Assembly: GCA_023150835.1 (NCBI GenBank)
Contig: JAKLKB010000101.1
Span: 1 to 25,372 of the forward strand
Length of the DNA stretch: 25,372 nt
Source of the DNA: Myxococcota bacterium
GTDB lineage: Bacteria; Myxococcota_C; UBA6777
Reading direction: 5' to 3'
Below are positions 16,592 to 24,927 of the stretch, in pieces. The stretch's first letter is position 1. Every line of letters starts with the position of its first letter. Under the pieces are notes generated by a model that made no database searches, was not told the DNA's origin, and saw nothing but the letters and a program-made list of their open reading frames with translations. Both the position numbers and the translations under genes were made by a program.

Positions 16592-18638
16592 GATGGATGT
16601 TTTTCTACCCCGTCACAAGGGATGGTTTGTATCCTTTGGGGTGTGTGTTGTAGTGTTGTGGGCGGCGTGTACTCCGTCCACGGAGCCGTTGCCGTGTGAT
16701 ACGTCAGATGATTGCCCCAACGCACAGCGTTGTCAACAGCGCAAGTGCATCGCTCGCGTACGCTGTTCGTTGGCGAGCGCTGCGCTGGTTTGTTTACCAA
16801 GCGAAGCGTGCGTGGATGGGTTTTGCCGCCCCAACAGCACTCCCCAAGGCAAATGCACCGTCAACCAAGACTGCGAACAACCCAAGATCTGCGACACCGC
16901 CGCCCAACGGTGCGTCCGCTGTTTGCGCGACGATGACTGCCCGATATCCGAACGCTGCAATCTCGCCAATCTGTGTACTCCCAAAAACACCGAATCCACC
17001 GCAGAGTCCGTCCCCGATGGAGAGGCCATCCCCGAATCCACAGGCAAATGCGCTTCGGATGTGGACTGCAAAGACAAGCCCAACCATTACTGCGATCTGA
17101 TCGCACAGATCTGCAAAGTCCGCACAGGCTCCTCCTGTCAAAGCGACAAAAACTGCCCAAGCAAGCAACATTGCGTCAACAACGCCTGCACGCTCGGATG
17201 GCGCTCTTGTTCGGCCAGCCCAACGGCTTGTGAAGCCGAATTTGAATGTCGCAACAACCTGTGTTATCCGAAGGTCTGCCAAACCGACGAAGACTGCGAA
17301 CCCGGCCGCCCTTGCAACCAACAATTCGGGCTGTGTCAAGCCGGCCAAGATTGCACCGTCGCAGGTTGTCCAAGCGACGCCCAATGCAACGCCACCACCA
17401 AGCAATGCGAACCCAAACCCGCCGATTGCACCACCACAGGATGCCCCACCGACCAACAGTGCAACGCCACCACCAAAAAATGCGAACCCAAACAAGCAGG
17501 TTGTACCCAAAATACCGAATGTTCCCCTCCCAAGGGCAGTTGCCGCCAAGGCCAATGCCAGACCTGCGCATCGGAGTTCACTTGTTCGAGCGGACAAACC
17601 TGTGATGCCGCTTCGGGACGCTGCCAGACCGCGCAGGCAACGTGCGCCAAAGACGCCGATTGTACGCCCCCTGCGGGCGCTTGTAGCAACAGCCGTTGCG
17701 TCAGTTGCGCAAGCAGCAGCTTGGATTGCACGAACCTTGGAAAGCAGTGTGATCTGGTTTCAGGCCGTTGTGTCGGTGGCACATGTACCGACAACACGGG
17801 CTGTTTGAGTACCCAGTTTTGCAAAAGTGGCGGGTGTGTCGCAAAAGAGTGCGACCCCGCCATCGGACTGGCCTGTGCAGCAGGTGAAACTTGCACCAAC
17901 TTCGAGTGTACAGGCGGTGGCCCACGCACTTGCACGTCCGACAGCGATTGCAAAAACACGCAGTATTGCAAGTCCGGGACATGCACCACCAAAGAGTGTA
18001 GCGCAACACAAACCTGCCCAAGCGGGCAAACCTGCCAAGACTCCCGCTGTGTCGCCTCCCAAACAAAAAAACAATGTACCACCAACACCACCTGCGGAGC
18101 GGGTTCGACTTGTGTTGGCGACGATCCAAACGTCAGTTACGGACATTGCTATCGAACCTGCACAACGCCCGATACACAGGGGATTTGCAAAGCCGGTGAG
18201 ATCTGTGCGCAGATCACCGCGACGCTCACGCTTTGCTTGCCCATCGGTACCAAGCCCACAGGCGCAACCTGCGGTATCGTCGACAACCGATGCGATCTCA
18301 ACAACGTCTGCTTTTTCGCAAGCGACACCGCCACAACCGGCCTTTGCTACAAGCGATGCACCACCGTCGGTAGCGCCACAGGATGCCCCTCCAGCACCTC
18401 CTGCGAAACCATCGGTGTCTCCAACGCTTGTGTCCCTCCCCCCACGCAAAACTACCTCGGAACCTGCGCCGGTATCACCAAGCGCTGCAAATCCCCCAAC
18501 ATCTGCGTCTACACATCTTCGACCGCATCATCCGGCACTTGCTACAAGCCTTGTACAAAGAACTCCGATTGCTCGGGACTTGGTTTGTACGATACTTGTC
18601 AATCACTCCAAAACGGTGGGGGCTTCTGCTATCTTTGA
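16590..18638 (+). CDS. Large Cys-rich repeat lipoprotein
   Basis: The start at 16590 follows GGAGG (16580-16584). The 682-residue product has a lipoprotein signal peptide ending LWAAC, with Cys27 as the likely lipidated residue. Almost the whole mature protein consists of short disulfide-type modules of the form CxxDxDCxxxxxC, for example CTVNQDCEQPKICD and CPTDQQCNATTKKCEPKQAGC. Two neighbouring modules near residues 260-310 are nearly identical, so the array grew by duplication. The modules resemble Dickkopf- or EB-like Cys-rich repeats seen in many Myxococcota surface proteins. No catalytic domain is visible. The last 150 residues lose the regular spacing (for example CRSPNICVYTSSTASSGTCY-like segments). 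It is probably an outer-membrane surface protein. Its start codon overlaps that of the divergent CAP gene. Confidence 0.85.
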   Translation: MMDVFLPRHKGWFVSFGVCVVVLWAACTPSTEPLPCDTSDDCPNAQRCQQRKCIARVRCSLASAALVCLPSEACVDGFCRPNSTPQGKCTVNQDCEQPKICDTAAQRCVRCLRDDDCPISERCNLANLCTPKNTESTAESVPDGEAIPESTGKCASDVDCKDKPNHYCDLIAQICKVRTGSSCQSDKNCPSKQHCVNNACTLGWRSCSASPTACEAEFECRNNLCYPKVCQTDEDCEPGRPCNQQFGLCQAGQDCTVAGCPSDAQCNATTKQCEPKPADCTTTGCPTDQQCNATTKKCEPKQAGCTQNTECSPPKGSCRQGQCQTCASEFTCSSGQTCDAASGRCQTAQATCAKDADCTPPAGACSNSRCVSCASSSLDCTNLGKQCDLVSGRCVGGTCTDNTGCLSTQFCKSGGCVAKECDPAIGLACAAGETCTNFECTGGGPRTCTSDSDCKNTQYCKSGTCTTKECSATQTCPSGQTCQDSRCVASQTKKQCTTNTTCGAGSTCVGDDPNVSYGHCYRTCTTPDTQGICKAGEICAQITATLTLCLPIGTKPTGATCGIVDNRCDLNNVCFFASDTATTGLCYKRCTTVGSATGCPSSTSCETIGVSNACVPPPTQNYLGTCAGITKRCKSPNICVYTSSTASSGTCYKPCTKNSDCSGLGLYDTCQSLQNGGGFCYL

Positions 18639-18668
18639 ATTCGAGGCTTCTGCTATCTTTGAATTCGA
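18621..18668 (+). repeat. 24-bp tandem duplication spanning a stop codon
   Basis: The 24-bp unit ggcttctgctatctttgaat plus tcga occurs at 18621-18644 and again immediately at 18645-18668. The first copy encodes the last residues and TGA (18636-18638) of the Cys-rich lipoprotein. The second copy is therefore downstream of the stop and abuts the Shine-Dalgarno sequence of the next gene. The duplication lengthened the spacer between the genes. Confidence 0.95.
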
Positions 18669-18682
18669 AAGGAGCGCATGAG

Positions 18683-19138
18683 ATGTTTCTCTCAAAGAGA
18701 AGAATTCGACCCAATTTGAAGCAGCATTTCTTTCTATCGATCGGGCTTTTTTCTATGGTAGGCTTCTCGCCCGTGTGGAGTATGCCAAGCAGCCGCCCTG
18801 CCGCCTCCAAACCCTCCTCCCTTTCGGCCAAAACACCCGCTCCCCCAACAACACGCCCTCGCTCGGAGACATCAACGATTTCACGACCTGCTATCGCACA
18901 AAAACCTGCATTCGCGGGGCGATCAGACGCTTTCAAAACAACAGCTTCGCGGCCTGCTATCGCACAAAAAGCCGCCACAACACAACCAATCCGCTCTATA
19001 AACCCGCGATCATCACAAGAAACGGTCGACGAAACACCTTTATTACCGAGCGATTCTCCAATTCGAAGAAAGTTGATCTCTTCGCTTGAACTGACGAATA
19101 GTCAGTCCGACAGAGAGTCGTACGAGATCCGCCCATAG
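18683..19138 (+). CDS. Small secreted Ser/Pro/Thr-rich protein
   Basis: The ATG at 18683 follows AAGGAG (18669-18674). The 151-residue product has a signal peptide with a basic start (MFLSKRRIRPNLKQ) and a hydrophobic stretch (FFLSIGLFSMVGFSPVW). The mature part is low in complexity, rich in Ser, Pro, Thr, Ala and Lys, and carries two copies of SRPAIAQK about 23 residues apart. No domain was recognised. The last residues, SYEIRP, and the TAG stop are encoded by the 5' arm of repeat copy D, so the original C-terminus may have been replaced when the repeat inserted. It lies 44 bp after the Cys-rich lipoprotein gene and is probably co-transcribed with it. Confidence 0.65.
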   Translation: MFLSKRRIRPNLKQHFFLSIGLFSMVGFSPVWSMPSSRPAASKPSSLSAKTPAPPTTRPRSETSTISRPAIAQKPAFAGRSDAFKTTASRPAIAQKAATTQPIRSINPRSSQETVDETPLLPSDSPIRRKLISSLELTNSQSDRESYEIRP

Positions 19139-19222
19139 TGTGATCGCAATACGTAGGGGCTGCCCAACAATCGGGTGTCTACGCACGACCCTTCGATCAC
19201 ACATCACACGGATATCGTATCA
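19117..19222 (+). repeat. Palindromic intergenic repeat, copy D
   Basis: The 5' arm tcgtacgagatccgcc and 3' arm cggatatcgtatca are near-complementary, and the outer stem GTGTGATCG (19138-19146) pairs perfectly with CGATCACAC (19194-19202). GTAGGGGC and GGGTGTCTAC are present, but about 12-15 bp of the core hairpin found in other copies is missing. It fills the gap between two convergent genes. TAG in its 5' half ends the plus-strand gene and TGA in its 3' end, read in reverse, ends protease 1. Confidence 0.9.
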
Positions 19223-21787
19223 CCCCACCCGACGGCGGATCAGGGCCAACAAAAGCAACAATCCCCATCCAAGCGGAAGACTCGGGTCATGGCCTCTCGT
19301 GTCACAGCCACACCCTCCGCCCGACGTGATCAGCGTTTCTGTCGTGGCTTGCTCTTTGGGGCTTTCTTGGACGGGCTCAGGAGTGCTTTCTGGGCTTGCA
19401 TCCGCCACAACCGCTTCTTCGATCACAGGCTCGGGGCTGATCTCGGCAGCGGGTTCAGGTACAAGTTCGGGGGTTGGTTCTTGCGTGGGTTCGGGGGAGA
19501 CGGGTTCGGGGGGAGGCTCATTTTTCTTGGTCGGATCAAAGACACAGATATCGTTTTCGCACTTGTGTTCTGCGGGGCAGCCTGTGTCCGCCTTACAAGG
19601 ACTTCCCTTGGCACGTGCGCAATAGCCGTAAACAGAGCCATCTTGCGAAGTAAACAGCCGCTCACACACGCTGCCTTGGGGACATTCCTTCGCATCGCGG
19701 CACAAGCAGATCGCAAAGTCACCGCCAAAACTCACGCAGTTTCCGTTGCCGTTGCACGGCACCGCAGAAGAGCAGCTTTGCATACACACTGGGCCATCTT
19801 GCTCGCTAGAGAAGCGATTGCAGCTTAACCCTTTTTCACAACGCAACGTCTGGCTGCACGATTGACCGGCCTTTTGCGTACCATCTCCCGGCAAACAAGC
19901 TCCCCCAACACTCGAAGTCGGGCGACACGAAGTCCCCGAAGGACAAGACGTTCCCGCACCTTTGCTCACACAAGCCCCAAATCCATACGAGCCTGTGACG
20001 GTGAGATTGCATTCTTGGTTGGGACCGCAATCGCTGTCTTGCTCACAGATGCAAGCCGAAAAGGTACGGCCCAATCGTTGGCAAGAACCGCCGTTCGCAC
20101 AAGTCCCCGAGCAGGCCCCCAAGCAAATCGCCAAACCACCGCCAAATTGGACGCATTGCAGCCCGGCATCGCACGTGCCTCCCGAACGACACTGGCTTCC
20201 CGCGCTCCCGTCTGGAGGACCACAGCCCAACGCGCAACGGCCCGCTTCTTCTGTTTCAGACACGCACTTGTAACCCGCTGCGCACACTGTTTGTTGGTTG
20301 CAAAAGTCACCGTATTTTCCGCCACCATCGCGCTTACAAACACCGCCCACACACTGATAATCCGATGGACAGGCGTTTTGAGCAGAACAATTCATGCTAC
20401 AGATCGCATTCGGTAAGCAGCGTTTGAGACCTGCGGCGATCTCTTTGCAAGCAAATCCCACAGGACAATAATCGCCCTCGCTGCAACCTTGGACGCAATA
20501 ACCAAGACCGCTATTTCCTCCCAAACAAAAGCCGTTGCTTCCGCATTGATCGCTGCTATAACACGGGCGGCAGATCTGCGCATTGGGCGCAGGCAACGAG
20601 ATCTTGCACACACCATTGTCGCAAACTTCGGAAGGGCCGCACTCTGTGTCAACCGTGCATTTGGCGGGAGGGCATTCGTTTTGCGAAGGAAAGCAGAGTT
20701 TCGCCGTGGCTCCCCCATCATCGGCATGTTCACGACAGAAACTACCACTCGGACAACAATTGTCCGTATTGCAGGGCATCACACAGCGATACCCCTCTTT
20801 TAATTGAAGACATTTTCCGCCACTACAATCGGCATCTTTACGGCAAGGCGCACAGACACCTGTGGGAAGCGAGACAGGTTTACGCTCACAAAACAGGTTC
20901 TTGCAAGTATCGCAGGAGCTACAGTTTTTGTCTTCGGTACAGGGTTTTGGCCCGTCGCTGTACTGATCGAGATAAGGCTGCAAAAAGTCTGTGAGGCTGG
21001 TGTCGACGCGGCAAGAAACGGCTCCCCCGTCGCAGTAGGTTTGCCCTGCTTGGCCGGTTGAAGTGGCGCGGTACGCCGTCGAAGTGACTCCCAAGATCAC
21101 CCATTTTCCGTCGATCATCGTCAGGGCCGGTCCACCCGAATCTCCGTGACAAGCGCTTTTGCGTTGAGCGACGGTAGGATTTTGATCGAAGTGGATGAAT
21201 GTGTTGGTGGCGATCTGATTGAGCGGGATATCCGCAGCGTATTTTTTGTCTGCGGAGACGATGCTTGGGCGGGTTTGGATCTGACCGTACCCCACAACAC
21301 GAACATTTTGGCCGATCAGCGATTGAGGGATCGGAGCCGTGTTGGGTGTGATCGGTGTGACGTTGTTGGCTTTGGTTTTGAGAACCAAGACAGCGATATC
21401 ATAATCCGAATAATTCGAAGTATTGCTTCGGCTGTATTTGGGGTGGGTGACGGCTTGGTCGAGTTGATAATAATCGCTGGTATAAGTACCGTTTGCGGCA
21501 GGAAAATCAACTCGATATTCTACGTTGGTGATGCCATATTGACGCACAGCTTCGACACAATGCGCAGCCGTCACCACAAGCTGCTTTGTCAACAACGTTC
21601 CTGTACAAAAAGGCGAGCGTCTGGCAGTCAAAGCCCCGATGGCAGGCTCGGATAGGTCACCTTGACCGTTGATGATAAACTTTTCTTGTTTCGCAGGCGC
21701 TTCTTCGATGCGTCGACAAGCCCCCGACCAAGCCCCCGCCAAGACCAACGCGGCCAACCAAAAAAAACGAATTCGAACCCGTGACAT
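19220..21787 (-). CDS. Trypsin-fold Cys-rich surface protease 1 (MYXO-CTERM-like tail)
   Basis: The ATG at 21787 follows AAAGGA by 7 bp. The 855-residue product has a lipoprotein-like signal peptide (Cys24, WSGAC). Residues 38-275 form an S1-family serine protease domain with the full triad: His76 in VVTAAHC, Asp130 in DYDIAVLVL and Ser217 in HGDSGGP. The residue six before the catalytic Ser is Ser211, not the Asp of trypsin, so Lys/Arg cleavage is not predicted. About 450 residues of Cys-rich modules follow (CRKDADCSGGKC, CTVDTECGPSEVC and others), then a Pro/Glu-rich linker. The end, GGGCGC, then a hydrophobic helix and RRR, resembles the MYXO-CTERM sorting signal. The protein is probably displayed on the surface. 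It is a paralogue of the next gene upstream. Confidence 0.88.
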   Translation of the reverse strand: MSRVRIRFFWLAALVLAGAWSGACRRIEEAPAKQEKFIINGQGDLSEPAIGALTARRSPFCTGTLLTKQLVVTAAHCVEAVRQYGITNVEYRVDFPAANGTYTSDYYQLDQAVTHPKYSRSNTSNYSDYDIAVLVLKTKANNVTPITPNTAPIPQSLIGQNVRVVGYGQIQTRPSIVSADKKYAADIPLNQIATNTFIHFDQNPTVAQRKSACHGDSGGPALTMIDGKWVILGVTSTAYRATSTGQAGQTYCDGGAVSCRVDTSLTDFLQPYLDQYSDGPKPCTEDKNCSSCDTCKNLFCERKPVSLPTGVCAPCRKDADCSGGKCLQLKEGYRCVMPCNTDNCCPSGSFCREHADDGGATAKLCFPSQNECPPAKCTVDTECGPSEVCDNGVCKISLPAPNAQICRPCYSSDQCGSNGFCLGGNSGLGYCVQGCSEGDYCPVGFACKEIAAGLKRCLPNAICSMNCSAQNACPSDYQCVGGVCKRDGGGKYGDFCNQQTVCAAGYKCVSETEEAGRCALGCGPPDGSAGSQCRSGGTCDAGLQCVQFGGGLAICLGACSGTCANGGSCQRLGRTFSACICEQDSDCGPNQECNLTVTGSYGFGACVSKGAGTSCPSGTSCRPTSSVGGACLPGDGTQKAGQSCSQTLRCEKGLSCNRFSSEQDGPVCMQSCSSAVPCNGNGNCVSFGGDFAICLCRDAKECPQGSVCERLFTSQDGSVYGYCARAKGSPCKADTGCPAEHKCENDICVFDPTKKNEPPPEPVSPEPTQEPTPELVPEPAAEISPEPVIEEAVVADASPESTPEPVQESPKEQATTETLITSGGGCGCDTRGHDPSLPLGWGLLLLLALIRRRVG

Positions 21788-21808
21788 CTGTCCATCCTTT
21801 CGATCAAA

Positions 21809-21829
21809 CAGGCGCTTCCGTTGCGCCTG
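21809..21829 (-). promoter_or_regulatory. Leader hairpin of protease 1
   Basis: In the protease 1 leader CAGGCGC and GCGCCTG form a perfect 7-bp GC-rich stem with a 7-base loop, about 22 bases before the start codon and followed by TTTG. It could affect translation or transcript stability. It may also be chance. Confidence 0.35.
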
Positions 21830-21953
21830 CAACAAATCACTGTAGTCTATTTCGATGGCTGAAATCTCTTTTGGAATTGGTATTTGGGCGAGAAGATCAA
21901 CACATCCTGAAACGCAGCGGAGACACACTAGGCGAGGCCTGACACAAGATGTT

Positions 21954-21968
21954 GTTCAAAGATTGAAC
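21954..21968. promoter_or_regulatory. Palindrome GTTCAA-N3-TTGAAC upstream of protease 1
   Basis: The perfect palindrome GTTCAAAGATTGAAC is centred 174 bp upstream of the protease 1 start codon. The identical 15 bp occurs at the matching place upstream of protease 2. Two 6-bp half-sites separated by 3 bp are typical of sites bound by dimeric regulators. The regulator is unknown. Confidence 0.6.
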
Positions 21969-22000
21969 GGCTTTATGGCGAAAACCCTCGATTCGGCGCA

Positions 22001-22130
22001 GTAGTGCGAAATCCGCCCATTGCGTGATCGTAAAGAGGTAGGGGCAGCCACAGGGGTCTGCCCAACAATAGGGCTTCTACAGCGGATCGCGTCTCCCCTT
22101 CGATCACACTGCTCTCGGATATCGTGTGAT
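22001..22130 (+). repeat. Palindromic intergenic repeat, copy E
   Basis: This is the longest unduplicated copy. It has the 5' arm gtgcgaaatccgccc, GTGATCG (22024-22030) pairing with CGATCAC (22101-22107), core GTAGGGGCAG...CTGCCC, GGGCTTCTAC and the 3' arm cggatatcgtgtgat. About 10 bp are inserted after CTAC relative to other copies. It lies between the upstream region of protease 1 and the 3' end of protease 2, ending 2-3 bp before the protease 2 stop codon. Confidence 0.88.
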
Positions 22131-22132
22131 GT

Positions 22133-24757
22133 TCAGAGGCGTTTTCGCCGCCCCCACAAGAACAGCCCAAAGACAGCGAAGAAAGCAAGCCATAAGGAAG
22201 AATCTTTCTCGCCCGACGCGACAGAACAACCACAGCCTCCGCCGAGGATCTTTGGTTCGGTGGTGATCTCTGGGCTGTTGTTTGAAGAGTCGGAAGGCCC
22301 GGCATCTTGGGCGCTCTCTTCGCTTACAGCCATCGCTTCTTCGGGTGCGCTCTCCGCTGCCTGTTCGACCGCAGGCTCAAAAAGCTCAGGGGTCGGTTCG
22401 GTCGGCGTCTCGGAGGGCTTTTCTTCGACGGGTTCGGTAGGTTTTGCGAAGACACAAGCACCCGCGTTGCAGGTGTAGTCTTTGGGACAATCCTTGTCTG
22501 CGGTGCAATTGGCGTTGAATGCGGGGCGACAGATGCCGACCCCTTGATCACGAAAGACCAGATCGCATTGCTTTCCAAGGCCACAATCTTGATCGCGCTG
22601 ACAGACGCAAAGCAACAGTCCACCGCCAAAGTCCGCACATCCACCGCCGTTAGAACAAGTGTTGTTGGAATCGCAAGTCTCCATGCAGCGGGGGGTTCCG
22701 TCAAAGTTATAACAAGCCAGTCCCGACTGACAACGCAAGGTGCGGCTACAGATCGCACCTGCGCGCAAATCCCCGTCTTCAGGGAGACAAGACTTGCTTG
22801 ACGAAGCCGATCGACACACCAGCGGATCGGGGCAAGGCGGCGGGGCTTTTGTTTTGTCGACACATCCACCAAGCGCCGAAGAAGCCCATCGGTTGATGTT
22901 GCAGAATTGGTCTGCTTTGCAGTCGCTATCGCTGCGACAGACGCACACCGTGATACCCTGTTGGATGTTGGTACAGATCCCGCCGTCCGCACAGGCTTGG
23001 CCGATGTTGGTACAATCTTTCATACAAGCAGGAGTGCGTGTACCGAAACAAGAAAGGCCCGTATCACAGGCACGATTGCTGCCACAAGCATTCCCCGCAA
23101 CAAGGCCATTGGGAGCGCAATTCAAGGCACAGCGGCCACTTCCATCATCTTCGGACAAACAGCGGTAGTTGGGCGCACAAGTGAACCCATCCGCACAAAA
23201 ATCACCGTCTTTTCCGCCCTCATCGCGTTTGCAGCTTCCTCCGCTACAGGTGTATCCGTTTGGGCAAGCCGTCACATCATCGCAGCGCATAAAGCATCCT
23301 GCTTGGGGGATACATTGTTTCGTGCCTTGCGTGAGTTGCGTACAAAGGAAGCCCTCGGGGCAATAATCGCCTGCACCGCAGCCTTGGACGCAATAACCCA
23401 AACCACTCCCCGGCTCCAAACAAAAACCGACGCCGCAATCGGCGCTACTCTTACAAGGTCGGCAAAGTTGAGCGATCGGCGTGGGGCGCTCGATCTTGCA
23501 GACGCCTTGTGTGCAAAGCTCGGCAGGACCGCAGTCCGCGTTGGTTTGGCATGACGCAGGTGGGCAAACCCCGTTGGAAGGGCGACAAGAAAGCGTGGCT
23601 TGTGCGCCTCCCCCTGCGACAGTTTGGCAGATCCCGCCGGATGGGCATTGATAGCACGCGGCGTCTGTACACGGCTGCATACAGCGAAAGCCTTCGGATG
23701 TACGCAAGCATTGGCCGCTAAAACCGCAATCTGCGTCCGTGGCGCAAGGCTTACAGTATGTTGTGGCGCTGACGGTTGCGGCCCCACAAGCCCCTTGTTG
23801 GCACGCTCCACAAGCCCCGCAATCAGCGTCTGTTGTGCAGGTTGGCGGAGTGTCTGCGTAGCGTTTTAGATAAGGCTCCAAAAAGGCGATATTCACATCC
23901 AATCGCGCCGATACACCGGCAGAATCGCAAAAGGTCATGTTGGTTTGTGGGTCAGGCGTAGCACCTTCGACCACAGAACTGACGCCGAGAATATATTCCA
24001 CGCCGTTGACGGTGTACAACGCAGGCCCGCCCGAATCCCCGTTGCATACGCTTTTTTTGGTGGCTTTGTCCCAATGACGAAAAGACCGAGGCCGGATCTC
24101 ATCAAGCGGGATCATCGCGGATTGTTTGCTTTGCGCGGAAAGCCGCTGGGGTTGGGTTTGAACCAGCCCATACCCGACCAGTTTCAAATCCGTTGTCAAC
24201 CAAGTCGTTGGGATCGCGGTTCGGTTGACAGGGACGGGAATCACCCCAGAGACGGGCTGTTTGAGTATCCAGATCGCAACATCGTAGTCGGAATAAGCTT
24301 GCACAGAAACGCTTCGGCTGTAGCGAGGATGCGCAGCCGAATCTTGGACCTCGTACAACGCCGTCGTGAATGTGACGCCGTCGGCGTTGGGCGTATCGAC
24401 ACGGAAGCGAAAGTTTCCCAGATCCTCTGCAACGCCCTCCACACAATGGGCCGCTGTCACGACAAGTCGGCTGCTCAACAAAGTACCTGTGCAAAAGGGC
24501 GAATATCCGCTTCCTGCGCGCCGCATGAGAGCGCCGATCGCGGGATTGGAGATATCTTGCGCCCCGTGAATGATCGAGCGGCGGGTTGTTTCATAAGCAG
24601 ATGGGGACGGCACGCGCTCACACCCCCCGCTCCACAACCCAAGCAAGCAGACGACCCAAACCAACCTCCAAAAAGGCCGATGCACCAAGATCTCGGAACC
24701 CAAAACCATTTTCCTTTTTTGGGTGGTATTTGAAACAAGAAGTGGGGTATGCAACAT
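22133..24757 (-). CDS. Trypsin-fold Cys-rich surface protease 2 (MYXO-CTERM-like tail)
   Basis: The start at 24757 is chosen because GAAGGA lies 6-7 bp upstream and because it puts the shared palindrome at the same distance as in protease 1. An ATG at 24709 would give a more usual signal-peptide length but has a poorly spaced ribosome site. The 874-residue product has a lipobox WSGGC (Cys46 with this start). Residues 62-305 are an S1 serine protease domain with His104 (VVTAAHC), Asp159 (DYDVAIWIL) and Ser242 (NGDSGGP). The specificity position is again Ser (236). Cys-rich modules, a Glu/Pro-rich linker, GGGCGC, a hydrophobic helix (LWLAFFAVFGLFLW) and GRRKRL complete it. The domain order matches protease 1 throughout, so the pair arose by tandem duplication and has since diverged. 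Confidence 0.88.
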   Translation of the reverse strand: MLHTPLLVSNTTQKRKMVLGSEILVHRPFWRLVWVVCLLGLWSGGCERVPSPSAYETTRRSIIHGAQDISNPAIGALMRRAGSGYSPFCTGTLLSSRLVVTAAHCVEGVAEDLGNFRFRVDTPNADGVTFTTALYEVQDSAAHPRYSRSVSVQAYSDYDVAIWILKQPVSGVIPVPVNRTAIPTTWLTTDLKLVGYGLVQTQPQRLSAQSKQSAMIPLDEIRPRSFRHWDKATKKSVCNGDSGGPALYTVNGVEYILGVSSVVEGATPDPQTNMTFCDSAGVSARLDVNIAFLEPYLKRYADTPPTCTTDADCGACGACQQGACGAATVSATTYCKPCATDADCGFSGQCLRTSEGFRCMQPCTDAACYQCPSGGICQTVAGGGAQATLSCRPSNGVCPPASCQTNADCGPAELCTQGVCKIERPTPIAQLCRPCKSSADCGVGFCLEPGSGLGYCVQGCGAGDYCPEGFLCTQLTQGTKQCIPQAGCFMRCDDVTACPNGYTCSGGSCKRDEGGKDGDFCADGFTCAPNYRCLSEDDGSGRCALNCAPNGLVAGNACGSNRACDTGLSCFGTRTPACMKDCTNIGQACADGGICTNIQQGITVCVCRSDSDCKADQFCNINRWASSALGGCVDKTKAPPPCPDPLVCRSASSSKSCLPEDGDLRAGAICSRTLRCQSGLACYNFDGTPRCMETCDSNNTCSNGGGCADFGGGLLLCVCQRDQDCGLGKQCDLVFRDQGVGICRPAFNANCTADKDCPKDYTCNAGACVFAKPTEPVEEKPSETPTEPTPELFEPAVEQAAESAPEEAMAVSEESAQDAGPSDSSNNSPEITTEPKILGGGCGCSVASGEKDSSLWLAFFAVFGLFLWGRRKRL

Positions 24758-24823
24758 CAAAAATCCTTCTGTCCTGTCTGTCCAAAGAGCAACAACACGC
24801 GCAGAAAGGTTGGATGTGGGCCA

Positions 24824-24856
24824 TAAAAAAGCGTTGCGAATCGCTCCCCCCGCAAC
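24824..24856 (-). terminator. Terminator-like hairpin in the protease 2 leader
   Basis: Read on the minus strand, GTTGCG (24856-24851) pairs with CGCAAC (24838-24833), followed by GC and six T (24830-24825). This lies between the shared palindrome and the start codon of protease 2, so it could act as an attenuator or, less likely, end a transcript from upstream. The stem is only 6 bp and the loop is 12 bases. Confidence 0.3.
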
Positions 24857-24927
24857 AGACCTTTTCCAACGCCCCAACCAAACGGCGCAAAACAAAACGA
24901 ACGTAGAACATACCCAAGAGGCTCGCT

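Noticed and set aside
16794-18449. Several minus-strand frames opposite the Cys-rich lipoprotein
   Set aside because: They are Gly/Ala/Val- or Cys/His-rich reflections of a Cys-, Asn- and Thr-rich coding sequence and have no start signals.
21787-21928. Longer N-terminus for protease 1 starting at 21928
   Set aside because: It would bury the lipoprotein signal peptide 47 residues inside, and the ATG at 21787 has a good ribosome site.
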